From Candidatus Muiribacterium halophilum (GTDB lineage: Bacteria > Muiribacteriota > Muiribacteriia > Muiribacteriales > Muiribacteriaceae), in the NCBI GenBank assembly GCA_002869225.1, contig PKTG01000042.1, forward strand, positions 1 through 33,956: a DNA stretch of 33,956 bases, read 5' to 3'. This document shows positions 9,485 through 17,520 of the stretch, piece after piece. Within the stretch, counting starts at the first letter, position 1, and every line of letters starts with the position of its first letter. A model generated the notes under the pieces. That model was not told where the DNA came from. It saw only the letters and a list, made by a program, of their open reading frames with translations, and made no database searches. The translations under genes were made by a program, and so were the position numbers.

Positions 9485-10218
9485 TGACTTGCAAGTAATT
9501 TATGTCCATATTTAATATGCTCTATATATATTGGTTTATCTTTGACTTTTGAAAAGTTAACTTTTCCTGTCTTGGTTACTTTTACCCTTCTTTCATCAAG
9601 ACCAGTATTTATCATTCCACTTATTGATGCAATATCAAATCCAGGAAAGTTAATATCAAGATCCGAAAGATCATTTGCTTTTCCTGCTATTGTCATCTTT
9701 CTTATATTTGAGTGTTTGATTCTTTCAATGGTTACATTTTCTATTGTCTTAAAATGACTTTCGAGTTTAAGCATTATAAGCTCGGAAGGTATCATAGGCA
9801 TTATCTCGTTTAAAATAACCGAGGAGATAAAATCTATCGAATCTTTTATTGCTTTTGCATCGCCTAAAGCTGCTATAAAATCTTCAAAAATATAAATTTT
9901 ACATTTCTGAAGTTTTTTATAAGTATCTTCCTGTTCCATTCCTTTATCGAATTTAACTATTTTGTTCTGAATGAGCACCGCTCGTTCCATCTTTATATAA
10001 TCTCTGTTTTTTTCAACTGTCTCTATTCCCGGATATCCTGCTGCAAGATTAGCCATATGTTTGGGGTCATCCAGTTTATTGAAAGTATCTTCAAGGTCAA
10101 TACCTTCTATTTCATAATAACTGACATTCTCACTAAAAAATTCTGATACTATAGAACTTGAAGTAATATTATTTTTTTCCTGATCAACTTGATTTCCTTC
10201 AAATGGAGGTATTTCCAT
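9481..10218 (-). CDS. Conserved-looking hypothetical protein
   Basis: This 245-residue protein is not one I recognise. It has no signal peptide or membrane span. The N-terminal 30 residues are polar and probably disordered; the rest alternates strands and helices, with IKMERAVLIQNKIVKFDKG, AKAIKDSIDFISSVILNEIMP and a C-terminal Lys-rich beta-like part. The start ATG at 10218 follows a good GGAG ribosome site. Its TGA overlaps the ATG of the glycosyltransferase frame, so the two are translationally coupled. No evidence for a function beyond this pairing. Confidence 0.7.
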   Translation of the reverse strand: MEIPPFEGNQVDQEKNNITSSSIVSEFFSENVSYYEIEGIDLEDTFNKLDDPKHMANLAAGYPGIETVEKNRDYIKMERAVLIQNKIVKFDKGMEQEDTYKKLQKCKIYIFEDFIAALGDAKAIKDSIDFISSVILNEIMPMIPSELIMLKLESHFKTIENVTIERIKHSNIRKMTIAGKANDLSDLDINFPGFDIASISGMINTGLDERRVKVTKTGKVNFSKVKDKPIYIEHIKYGHKLLASQ

Positions 10219-10487
10219 GTTTAACTCCTTTTTTGATTTTATTTTTCAAATGAATAATGGATTATTTATAAAATGATACAATGTATTTTATTTACTTTCA
10301 AGATTATAAAATCTGTGAATGGTGAAAAGTGAGTAGTGAATAGATAAAATCTGGAAATAGAGAAAAATCGGATTTTGGAATGGAGCTGGATTTTGGTTTT
10401 TTGGAAAAACAAAACCCCAAACCCCTTAATCCCAGCTTTTTAGGGATTTTACCTAATTTAGCTGAGAAAAAATCCACATTTATGTTA
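10219..10487. other. Intergenic region with low-complexity and dispersed repeats
   Basis: No gene is supported here. The stretch contains a GTGAATGGTGAAAAGTGAG-type heptad-like repeat (10315-10343), a long imperfect hairpin in which AGCTGG at 10384-10389 pairs with CCAGCT at 10432-10437 and GGTTTT (10395-10400) with AAAACC (10411-10416), and a repeat at 10437-10484 that recurs at 27915-27960. A 68-codon minus-strand frame at 10304-10510 spans these repeats and is not credible as a gene. Confidence 0.6.
10437..10484 (+). repeat. Dispersed intergenic repeat, copy 1
   Basis: A stretch of about 48 bases built around TAGGGATTTTACCTAA recurs with roughly 80% identity at 27915-27960 in the same orientation. 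The core can fold as TTAGG/CCTAA with a seven-base loop. Both copies lie upstream of Bat gene clusters. Confidence 0.6.
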
Positions 10488-10670
10488 AGCAGACATTCTG
10501 CTGTTGACAACCAAGGGTTGTGTATTCACCATAAATAATGGTGAAATGCTTTTGTTTCACAAAAGTGTCTAAACTCTTGCCAAAAGCAAGCACATGAACA
10601 AAAGTTCATCATCCTTTTTTCGTTAGAGAAAATATATTAGCGTATGCTAATTAACAACAGCGAAGCTGTT
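10488..10670. other. Chain of eight mini-hairpins (structured element 1)
   Basis: Eight consecutive perfect stem-loops fill this stretch: 10488-10502 (AGCAGA/TCTGCT, loop 3), 10507-10521 (ACAACC/GGTTGT, loop 3), 10525-10545 (TTCACCAT/ATGGTGAA, loop 5), 10549-10565 (CTTTTGT/ACAAAAG, loop 3), 10576-10590 (CTTGC/GCAAG, loop 5), 10594-10609 (ATGAAC/GTTCAT, loop 4), 10636-10651 (ATTAGC/GCTAAT, loop 4) and 10656-10670 (AACAGC/GCTGTT, loop 3). The last ends exactly at the -24 box of the sigma-54-like promoter. Hairpins four to six recur in inverted orientation at 31486-31543. I know no named family with this form. Confidence 0.75.
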
Positions 10671-10686
10671 TGGCACGATTTTTGTA
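10671..10686 (+). promoter_or_regulatory. Sigma-54-like -24/-12 promoter upstream of moxR
   Basis: TGGCACG at 10671-10677, four bases, then TTGTA at 10682-10686 match the consensus TGGCACGNNNNTTGCW at all fixed positions except C to T in the -12 GC. The GG and GT dinucleotides are separated by the required ten bases. The start codon of moxR lies 46 bases downstream. Sigma-54 promoters need an enhancer-binding activator; none is encoded in the window. Confidence 0.65.
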
Positions 10687-10731
10687 TTTGATATTAATGA
10701 AGAAAATTTTAATGAATCTTTGGAGGTATAT

Positions 10732-11715
10732 ATGGACCTTGTCAGAATGAATGAAGAAATTAGAGAGAAGTCTTTATTTATTGACAACATCAGTCAGGAA
10801 GTTGGAAAAGTAATTATAGGACAGAATAAGATGATTGACGCAATAATAATGGCCTTTTTATGTAAAGGTCATATTCTTCTTGAAGGAGTTCCGGGTTTGG
10901 CTAAAACTCTTACGATAGAGACGATAGCTAATATAATGGATCTTTCTTTCAAGAGAATACAGTTTACACCAGATCTGCAGCCGGCTGACCTAATAGGTAC
11001 ACTTATCTATAATCAGAAGAAAGCTGAATTTGAAGTAAGCAAAGGACCAATATTTGCAAATATTATTCTCGCTGATGAGATCAACAGAGCTCCGGCCAAA
11101 GTTCAGAGTGCACTTCTTGAAGCGATGCAGGAAAGGCAGGTAACTATTGGTAATGAGACTTTTAAACTACCTGAACCGTTTTTAGTATTGGCAACTCAGA
11201 ATCCACTTGAACAGGAAGGTACATATCCACTTCCTGAAGCACAGGTTGACAGATTTCTTATGAAAGTGATAGTTGATTATCCTAGCAAACAGGAAGAGAA
11301 AGAGATAATCAAGAGAATGAGTATAACACAGGATTTTGATCTTAATAAGATAGTTAAGAAAGAAGAGATCATCAGAGCGACTAAGGATGTTGAAAGTGTA
11401 TATATAGATGAAAAAGTAGTTGATTATATTATTGATTTGGTCTTTTCAACAAGGAAGCCAGGAGATTATAAACTGGAAAAATTTGAAAACTTTATTAATT
11501 ATGGTGGTTCTCCAAGAGCTTCTATCAACCTTACAAGATTAGGTAAAGCATATGCTTTTATAAAACACAGAGGTTACGTAACTCCAGAGGACATAAAGAA
11601 CATATCCTATGATGTTCTAAGACATAGAATAATTCCAACTTATGAAGCCGAAGCTGAGGGTTATTCATCGGAGATGATAATAAAAGAGATACTAGATACT
11701 ATTCAAGTCCCTTAA
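10732..11715 (+). CDS. moxR: MoxR-family AAA+ ATPase
   Basis: The 327-residue protein is a MoxR AAA+ ATPase, a chaperone-like partner of vWA-domain proteins. Visible motifs are Walker A EGVPGLAKT at 51-59, Walker B IILADEIN at 111-118, the MoxR signature RAPAKVQSALLEAMQERQVT, sensor-1 LATQNP with EQEGTYPLPEAQVDRF, and the C-terminal helical lid with GGSPRASINLTRLGKA. ATG 10732 is chosen over the upstream TTG at 10720 because GGAGG at 10722-10726 is correctly spaced for it. It leads the moxR-DUF58-batD-like-batA-batB cluster, and the sigma-54-like promoter is directly upstream. Confidence 0.95.
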   Translation: MDLVRMNEEIREKSLFIDNISQEVGKVIIGQNKMIDAIIMAFLCKGHILLEGVPGLAKTLTIETIANIMDLSFKRIQFTPDLQPADLIGTLIYNQKKAEFEVSKGPIFANIILADEINRAPAKVQSALLEAMQERQVTIGNETFKLPEPFLVLATQNPLEQEGTYPLPEAQVDRFLMKVIVDYPSKQEEKEIIKRMSITQDFDLNKIVKKEEIIRATKDVESVYIDEKVVDYIIDLVFSTRKPGDYKLEKFENFINYGGSPRASINLTRLGKAYAFIKHRGYVTPEDIKNISYDVLRHRIIPTYEAEAEGYSSEMIIKEILDTIQVP

Positions 11716-11727
11716 GGAGTGTTTTTC

Positions 11728-12585
11728 ATGGAAATAACTGAATTGATGAAAAAAGTGAGAGCAATTGAAATAAAGACTAATAAACTTGTTCAGGAACTTT
11801 TTGGTGGACAATATCATTCAGCATTCAAAGGAAAAGGCATGGAGTTTGCTGACCTTAGAAATTATGAAGCAGGAGATGACTTCAGATCAATAGACTGGAA
11901 ATCTACAGCAAGATTTAATACCCCATATGTCAAGATGTATGAAGAAGAGCGTGAGTTAACTATAATGCTTCTTCTTGATGTAAGTAGTTAAATGGATTTT
12001 GCTTCCAAACATTCCGGTAAAAATGATATTTCTGCAGAAATAGCTGCGCTTGTAGCTTTTTCAGCAATGAGAAACAAAGATAAAATAGGTGCACTTCTTT
12101 TTTCAGACACAGTTAAAGATTATATAAGACCTGGAAAAGGTCTTGCTCATTCACTACATATTATAAGAGATATAATTGCATCTGATTACAAGGGAAATAA
12201 TACTGATATAAATCAGGCACTTGATTATCTTATGAGAATTCAGAAGAAAAGATGTGTTGTTTTTCTTATATCTGATTTTATTGGAAGTATAGATTTTAAA
12301 AAACTAAATATAATAAGTAAAAAACATGATCTTATAGGAATAAGAATAAAAGATATACTGGAAGAGAAACCACCTGAATTTTTCTATGGTAGTTTTTTAG
12401 ATTCTGAATCTCAAGAGGCCGTGGCTGTTTCTATGGGAGATAATCTTGAGTATGTCTCAAAGGATGAACAATTAGAAAAGTTATTTAATAAAGAAATCAA
12501 GAAAAGAGGAATAGATATTGTTAATATATATACAGACTCTGATTATATAAAAGAGATGAGATTATTTTTTAAAAATAGGATATAA
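11728..12585 (+). pseudogene. DUF58 protein (Bat cluster) split by in-frame TAA at the MIDAS motif
   Basis: Reading through gives a 285-residue DUF58 protein, the usual MoxR neighbour. The N-terminal half carries the family hallmark KGKGMEFADLRNYEAGDD and FRSIDWKSTARFN. The vWA-like part starts with LLLDVSS at 81-87, where codon 88 is TAA (11989-11991). By homology this codon should be the second serine of the DxSxS metal-binding motif. The frame continues without shift as MDFASKHSGKN through to TAA at 12583-12585. The TAA is followed immediately by ATG, so re-initiation could in principle yield a separate C-terminal piece. ATG 11728 has AAGGAG at 11714-11719; the upstream GTG at 11719 lies in that site. 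Confidence 0.85.
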
Positions 12586-12596
12586 AGGAGAAAAAG

Positions 12597-13481
12597 ATGA
12601 CACTAAAAAAAGATACAACGATCTTCCTTATCCTGATATTTATTTGTTTTATGTCGTATTCTCAAGTGTCTTTTTATGTTGATACTAAGGAAACACAGGT
12701 TGGGGAGACCGTACATATAATATCAGATCTATCAGAAGGACAGAGTTTAATTCTGTCAGATGATCAGAATGTAGACAATATCGCGATATTAAATGAAAAA
12801 AATGAAAACAGGCAATATATTCTTGATATACTGCCTCTTGGCGAAGGTGATTTCAGTATAGCACCGATAAGGTTTGAGCTTGATGAAAACGGAGATACAA
12901 GTGAGGTCTTCTCTCCAACGTTTGAGGTCAATCTTATTTCAATAATAAAGGAACCGGAAGGTACGAAAGAAACACAGATGCGGCCAGATGTCCCGTTCAA
13001 AAAACTAAAAGATAAATGGAATCCGATCTTCTGGTCATTTTTAATGTTTTTGATTATTGTTGTCATAGCTATCCTTGCATATCTTCTAAATAAAAAAGGC
13101 AAACAGATTGTTTTTGGAAAGACAAAGGAACCTGCACATGTTATAGCAAAAAGACTACTAGAAGAACTTAAGTTGAAAAATTATCTTGAAAACAACAAAC
13201 AAAAAGCTTTCTGTGTAGAATTGTCGTTTATTATAAAATCCTATATTCACAATCGATTTGAATTAGATATAGTTGAGATGACCACAGATGAGATCTCCAG
13301 GTTATTTTCTGATAAAAGAGGAATACTTCCAGATAATGTTAAGATGATCGATTATTTTAGAAAGATGGATCTGGTCAAATTTGCGAAATATCATCTTAAA
13401 GATGAGATCTTGATAGAAATATTTGAATTTACAAGAGAATTTGTTAAAAAGACCGAGGTGAAAAACGATGAGATTGCTTAA
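12597..13481 (+). CDS. BatD-like membrane protein
   Basis: A 294-residue protein with a signal peptide (ITTIFLILIFICF-like hydrophobic start at about 8-20), a periplasmic beta domain to about residue 135, one transmembrane segment at about 143-165 (FWSFLMFLIIVVIAILAYLL) and a cytoplasmic helical tail. The layout, position between DUF58 and batA, and tail motif AFCVELSFIIKSYIHNRFELDIVEMTT resemble the short BatD/DUF4381-like proteins found in Bat operons, which are thought to anchor or regulate the vWA partners. A GGAG site precedes the ATG by eight bases. It overlaps batA by 14 bases. A second, full-length BatD is encoded at 28927, so this one is probably a paralogous subunit. Confidence 0.7.
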   Translation: MTLKKDTTIFLILIFICFMSYSQVSFYVDTKETQVGETVHIISDLSEGQSLILSDDQNVDNIAILNEKNENRQYILDILPLGEGDFSIAPIRFELDENGDTSEVFSPTFEVNLISIIKEPEGTKETQMRPDVPFKKLKDKWNPIFWSFLMFLIIVVIAILAYLLNKKGKQIVFGKTKEPAHVIAKRLLEELKLKNYLENNKQKAFCVELSFIIKSYIHNRFELDIVEMTTDEISRLFSDKRGILPDNVKMIDYFRKMDLVKFAKYHLKDEILIEIFEFTREFVKKTEVKNDEIA

Positions 13482-14427
13482 TCCTTATTATCTTTTACTT
13501 TTGATACCTGTCTGTTTCTTTTTATATTTGAAATATAAAAGGTTGGAAAATAGATTGAAAATACCATCCTTAAATGGATTTAAAGAAAATAAGACGTTAA
13601 GTATCTCAAGCTATATATTTAGAGCTTTGATATTCATCTGTATTATAATTGCGATCTCAAGACCACAACATTACAAGGAAAGAGAAGTGTTTTATGGACA
13701 GGGCATCGATATTATGATAGCTCTTGATACATCAAGCAGTATGCTGGCAGAGGATTTTAAACCAAACAGACTGGAAGCTGCCAAAGATGTTATCAGAGAT
13801 TTTGTTGAAGAGAGAAAAAATGACAGAATAGGTTTGACTATTTTTGCTGCAAAATCAATTAATCGAATCCCGTTTACTGCTGATTATGATCTGCTTGAGA
13901 AATTCTTAGAGGATATTACTTTTTATATGCTTCCGGATGGTACAGCTATCGGCACAGCAATAGCAAATTCATTATCCAGACTAAAAGAGAGCCAGGCCAA
14001 ATCCAAAGTCATAATATTGTTAACGGATGGAGTCAATAATGCGGGTCAGGTATCTCCGGAAGCTGCTGCTGAGACAGCCAAGGATATAGGCGTAAAGATA
14101 TATACTATTGGTGTGGGCACAGAAGGAAAAGCTTATTCCCTTGTTAAGACTCCTTTAGGTATGAAAAGAGTCCCTATTTCAACTGAGATAGATGAGAAGC
14201 TTCTTAGGAAGATATCAGATGAGACCGGCGGGAAATATTATAGGGCAACTGATAATGAAAAGTTAAAAGATATATTTGAAGAAATATCAAAACTTGAAAA
14301 GACAAAGATAGAATCTGAATTATTCTCTATAACAAAAGAATATTTTCAATACTTTCTTATAATCGCTTTGATAATGTATCTTCTTGAAATATTTATTTTC
14401 GACTTTATTTTAAGAAGGATACCATAG
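13468..14427 (+). CDS. batA: BatA, vWA-domain membrane protein
   Basis: This 319-residue protein has the BatA arrangement: a membrane segment near 6-22, a second near 49-64, a periplasmic or cytoplasmic vWA domain, and a C-terminal membrane helix near 293-312. The MIDAS is intact: DTSSS at 87-91, the threonine in DGTAIGTAI, and LLTDGVNN. The typical ARP-like turn after the second helix is present as ISRPQHY. In Bacteroides, Bat proteins affect oxygen tolerance; their biochemical role in most bacteria is unproven. A GAGGTG ribosome site is at 13455-13460. Its TAG stop lies inside the ribosome site of batB, so the two are closely coupled. Confidence 0.93.
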   Translation: MRLLNPYYLLLLIPVCFFLYLKYKRLENRLKIPSLNGFKENKTLSISSYIFRALIFICIIIAISRPQHYKEREVFYGQGIDIMIALDTSSSMLAEDFKPNRLEAAKDVIRDFVEERKNDRIGLTIFAAKSINRIPFTADYDLLEKFLEDITFYMLPDGTAIGTAIANSLSRLKESQAKSKVIILLTDGVNNAGQVSPEAAAETAKDIGVKIYTIGVGTEGKAYSLVKTPLGMKRVPISTEIDEKLLRKISDETGGKYYRATDNEKLKDIFEEISKLEKTKIESELFSITKEYFQYFLIIALIMYLLEIFIFDFILRRIP

Positions 14428-14435
14428 GAGGGCAC

Positions 14436-15455
14436 ATGCTTGATATATTTAAAAATGTAGAATATTTATCGTTTATAGTCTTGGTGCCTCTTATTATATT
14501 GATGTTTGTGTGGGTATATTTTAGAAAAAATAAGTATATTTCAAAATATTTTACAGCTGAAAATTTCTTTAAATATTCAAAATTCAAAGTGAAAATAAAC
14601 ATTATTATAAGAGCTACTTTTGCTTCCCTGTTTATATTGTTTATCACAATATCTTTAGCAAGACCAGGTTGGGGTAGAAAACCTGTTCATATAAAAAGGG
14701 AAGGATCGGATGTGATCATTGCTATAGATATTTCAAAAAGTATGAATGCTCAGGATATAAAACCTTCCAGATTTTTTAGAGTAAAACAAGCCGTAAAAGA
14801 CCTTCTGAAAAATTTGAAAGGTGATCGTGTGTAGCTTGTCTTTTTTGGTGGAGATGCTTTTGTGATGATCCCATTTACTCTAGATTATTATACAGTTTCG
14901 TTGGCTCTAGATAATCTTTAACCGCAGGATTTTCCAATGCCTGGAACTAATTATGGAAACTTGTTTATTAAAGTGAAAGATATGCTTCAAAGGTCAAACT
15001 CTGCAAGCAAGATGATGTTGATATTTTCAGATGGAGAAGATCTTGAGAAGACAGAGGATGCTTTTTTAAAACTACCTGATACAAAGGTTTATACAATAGG
15101 TGTAGGTACTAAAAAAGGTGATGTAGTACCTGAATTTGATGATAAAGGTAATAAGACAGGAGTAAAAAAACATAATGATGAGATAGTGATGTCAAGACTT
15201 GAAGAAGAAAATATTTCAAGAATAGCCAGATTAAACTCAGGAAAATATATGAGATTATCATACGATCTTTCTGAGATACCTTTAATATTAAATGATCTTT
15301 CTGAGATGAAAAAAGCTCCTCTTGATATAAGTGAAAAAGACAGAATAATAGAGAGGTATATATTTTTCCTATGGCCTGCGTTTTTGTTTCTTCTTATAGA
15401 GACTTTATTTGTAAATTATTCACCGGTTTTTAAATTCAATAAAAGCTCTATGTAA
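14436..15455 (+). pseudogene. batB: BatB, vWA-domain membrane protein with two in-frame stops
   Basis: The reading frame encodes a 339-residue BatB when two internal stops are ignored: TAG at 14832-14834 (codon 133) and TAA at 14919-14921 (codon 162). Before them come two membrane helices and an intact MIDAS (DISKS at 98-102, then GDRV). Between them LVFFGGDAFVMIPFT is typical vWA sequence. After them PGTNYG supplies the MIDAS threonine, MMLIFSDGED follows, and the C-terminal helix (YIFFLWPAFLFLLIETLFV) is preserved. The frame never shifts. AGGAGG at 14426-14431 precedes the ATG. As written the gene would yield only a 132-residue fragment, unless ribosomes read through. Batch sequencing error is a real alternative. 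Confidence 0.88.
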
Positions 15456-15883
15456 CTTAATTTAGAAAGTCAGAGCATCATCTAATCAAGTTTAATCACT
15501 TCTCTATACTTAGCTTCGCTGGTATTTCGAAGCGATTCTCCTTGATCCGGTATGATTGACTTTCTTGCCTAAGCTCTCACTTCAGCTTAACCATTTGAGA
15601 AATCATCCAGAATTTCTCTGCATTATTTTCAAAAACGATAGCACATCGTGTGTAGGTGTTTTTGAAAATTTAATTGCTTTCGTTTTTATTTTAGTCCTTG
15701 TCAACGTTTCTGCAATCTATCTATGTTAGTGCTGTACCTTCCTGGTTATGCTTTTTATCCTGATTTTTCTATTCACTATTCACATCTCACAATTCACAGT
15801 TATTTTCTTTATTACATACACGAAATATGATATATTATTCAAGGATTTTATAATTGTATTTTCTAATGAAAACGGGGTATTAA
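15456..15883. other. Structured intergenic region between batB and AbiJ-like gene
   Basis: No gene is supported. A nested hairpin spans 15464-15565: AGAAAGTCA/TGACTTTCT outside, then ATCAT/ATGAT, ATCAAG/CTTGAT and a GCTTCG/CGAAGC tip. Further hairpins follow at 15570-15589 (TAAGCT/AGCTTA), 15597-15618 (GAGAAAT/ATTTCTC) and 15625-15669 (12-bp arms with ATTTTCAAAAAC). None is followed by a T-run, so they are not simple terminators. A TTCAC-type repeat lies at 15771-15799 and a very AT-rich stretch precedes the AbiJ-like start. A promoter for the downstream gene should lie here but I cannot pin it down. Confidence 0.6.
15771..15799 (+). repeat. TTCAC-type short repeat, left of intervening block
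   Basis: ATTCACTATTCACATCTCAC at 15771-15790 matches 27892-27911 at 19 of 20 positions in the same orientation. Related sequence in reverse orientation is at 10315-10343. These are degenerate seven- to eight-base units and lie only between genes. Confidence 0.7.
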
Positions 15884-16732
15884 ATGTCTTTTTCAAAAAG
15901 ATACGGCTTTAAAGAAGATGATATAATATATCAAAAAGAAGGTATGTCAAAAGATCTAAGGAACTCACTTTGGAATGCCCTTGATGAGACCTACTGGTCT
16001 AAGATGCAAGGTCATAAATATCTCACTGAAAATCAGGATATGGAATTTCTTTTTACAAGACTTTGGAGAGACTTTTTCAAATATGATATTGATACTCTTA
16101 ATAATTTCTGGAAAGACCTTCATGTAAAGATAAGAAATCATTTTCAAAGTGCTCAGTGGTTTGAGATATACGATCTCATTGAGTTTGTTAGTAATAATTT
16201 CCCATTGGATAAAGAGGAGAGTAACAAAAAATTTAAAAAGATCTGTAATTTTTATCTCGAAAGAGAAAAATCAGCATATAGATTTATTGGCAACAATGTA
16301 GTTGAGACAACTTCAGAGATGGAGATCAAAGAGATAGAAAAGCTCCTGAAAAGAGAAGACCTGATAAATGAGATAGGTAAAGATATAAAAAAGGCCAGTT
16401 CGTTTATATTTAATCAAAGAGAAAATTCAGATTTCAAAGAACCAATAATGCTTATTACAAAAGCTTTTAATGAGTTTGAGAGATTCATGGATATGAATAT
16501 CAGTCTTCCTGTTCTTGAATTTGAAGAGAAGATCGAGCATATACTTAAGGATACACCTGAAATAGATAAACTGGTGCTATGTATAAGGGATATGTTTGTT
16601 AAACTAAAGGAAATAAATGAAAGCGATATACCTGTATCGGGCAAGATAGAGTATGAGGATGTTAGATTTATTCTGGTACAGACCGTGACATATATGAATT
16701 TCTTTTTACAAAAGATGTCAAAGGACCATTGA
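15884..16732 (+). CDS. AbiJ-NTD4-type protein, candidate abortive-infection gene
   Basis: The 282-residue protein opens with FSKRYGF, DLRNSLWNALDETYW and WFEIYDLIEFVSNNFP, followed by FKKICNFYLEREKSAYRFIG and VVETTSEMEIKEIEKLL. I recognise this series as the AbiJ N-terminal domain 4 pattern found in proteins related to the phage-defence protein AbiJ. The C-terminal part is helical and may be a divergent HEPN-like segment, but no RxxxxH ribonuclease motif is evident. There is no signal peptide. It stands alone: a 428-base structured gap lies upstream and gpmA begins 37 bases downstream. Defence activity is inference from domain family only. Confidence 0.7.
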   Translation: MSFSKRYGFKEDDIIYQKEGMSKDLRNSLWNALDETYWSKMQGHKYLTENQDMEFLFTRLWRDFFKYDIDTLNNFWKDLHVKIRNHFQSAQWFEIYDLIEFVSNNFPLDKEESNKKFKKICNFYLEREKSAYRFIGNNVVETTSEMEIKEIEKLLKREDLINEIGKDIKKASSFIFNQRENSDFKEPIMLITKAFNEFERFMDMNISLPVLEFEEKIEHILKDTPEIDKLVLCIRDMFVKLKEINESDIPVSGKIEYEDVRFILVQTVTYMNFFLQKMSKDH

Positions 16733-16769
16733 TTATAATAAATAATAGGAATTAAATAGAGGAGGATCT

Positions 16770-17513
16770 ATGATAAAACTAGTATTATTAAGGCATGGAC
16801 AATCTGTTTGGAATCTTGAAAATCTTTTTACAGGTTGGACTGATGTTGACCTTACAGAAAGAGGAGTAAAAGAAGCTATAAATGCAGGAAAAACATTAAA
16901 AGAAGAAGGATACACCTTTGATAAGGTATACACTTCTGTCTTAAAAAGAGCAATAAAGACTCAATCAATGGCTATGGAAGAGATGGATCTTTTATGGGTT
17001 CCTGTTGAAAGAGCCTGGGAACTTAACGAAAGACATTATGGAGCTCTTCAGGGACTAAATAAATCAGAGACTGCGAAAAAATATGGAGAGGAACAGGTTC
17101 TTATTTGGAGAAGAAGTTACGATGTACCACCTCCAGCACTTGAAGAAGATGATGATAGATTTCCAGGAAAAGATCCAAGATATGCTGGACTTTCATCTGA
17201 TCAGCTACCTCTAACTGAAAGCTTAAAGCTTACCTTGGAAAGAGTACTACCTTATTGGAATGAAAAGATAGTACCTGATCTTAAAGCAGGTAAGAAACTT
17301 CTTATTGCTGCCCATGGGAATAGTTTAAGAGCTATAGTGAAACATCTTGATAATATGGCTGAGGATGAAATCACAAAACTAAATATACCTACAGGTATGC
17401 CTCTTGTATATGAACTTGATGATCAGCTTAAGCCTATTAAAAAGTATTATCTTGCTGATGAAGAGACAAGAAAAAAGGCGGAAGCAGAAGTAGCTAATCA
17501 GGGTAAAGGTTGA
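16770..17513 (+). CDS. gpmA: 2,3-bisphosphoglycerate-dependent phosphoglycerate mutase
   Basis: A 247-residue glycolytic enzyme interconverting 3- and 2-phosphoglycerate. It has the catalytic phosphohistidine motif LRHGQSVWN at 7-15, [13 protein letters not shown], the acid/base region [29 protein letters not shown] and the second catalytic histidine in [16 protein letters not shown]. Length and sequence match GpmA throughout. A GAGGAGG-like site precedes the ATG. It is the first gene of the long co-directional run to 27277. Confidence 0.97.
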   Translation: MIKLVLLRHGQSVWNLENLFTGWTDVDLTERGVKEAINAGKTLKEEGYTFDKVYTSVLKRAIKTQSMAMEEMDLLWVPVERAWELNERHYGALQGLNKSETAKKYGEEQVLIWRRSYDVPPPALEEDDDRFPGKDPRYAGLSSDQLPLTESLKLTLERVLPYWNEKIVPDLKAGKKLLIAAHGNSLRAIVKHLDNMAEDEITKLNIPTGMPLVYELDDQLKPIKKYYLADEETRKKAEAEVANQGKG

Positions 17514-17520
17514 TGTTGAT

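Noticed and set aside
10304-10510. 68-codon minus-strand frame in the moxR upstream gap
   Set aside because: It spans the low-complexity repeat, an imperfect hairpin and a dispersed repeat; its translation is repeat-derived and has no ribosome site.
10488-10670. CRISPR array
   Set aside because: The palindromes differ in sequence and length, and there are no constant repeats, regular spacers or cas genes.
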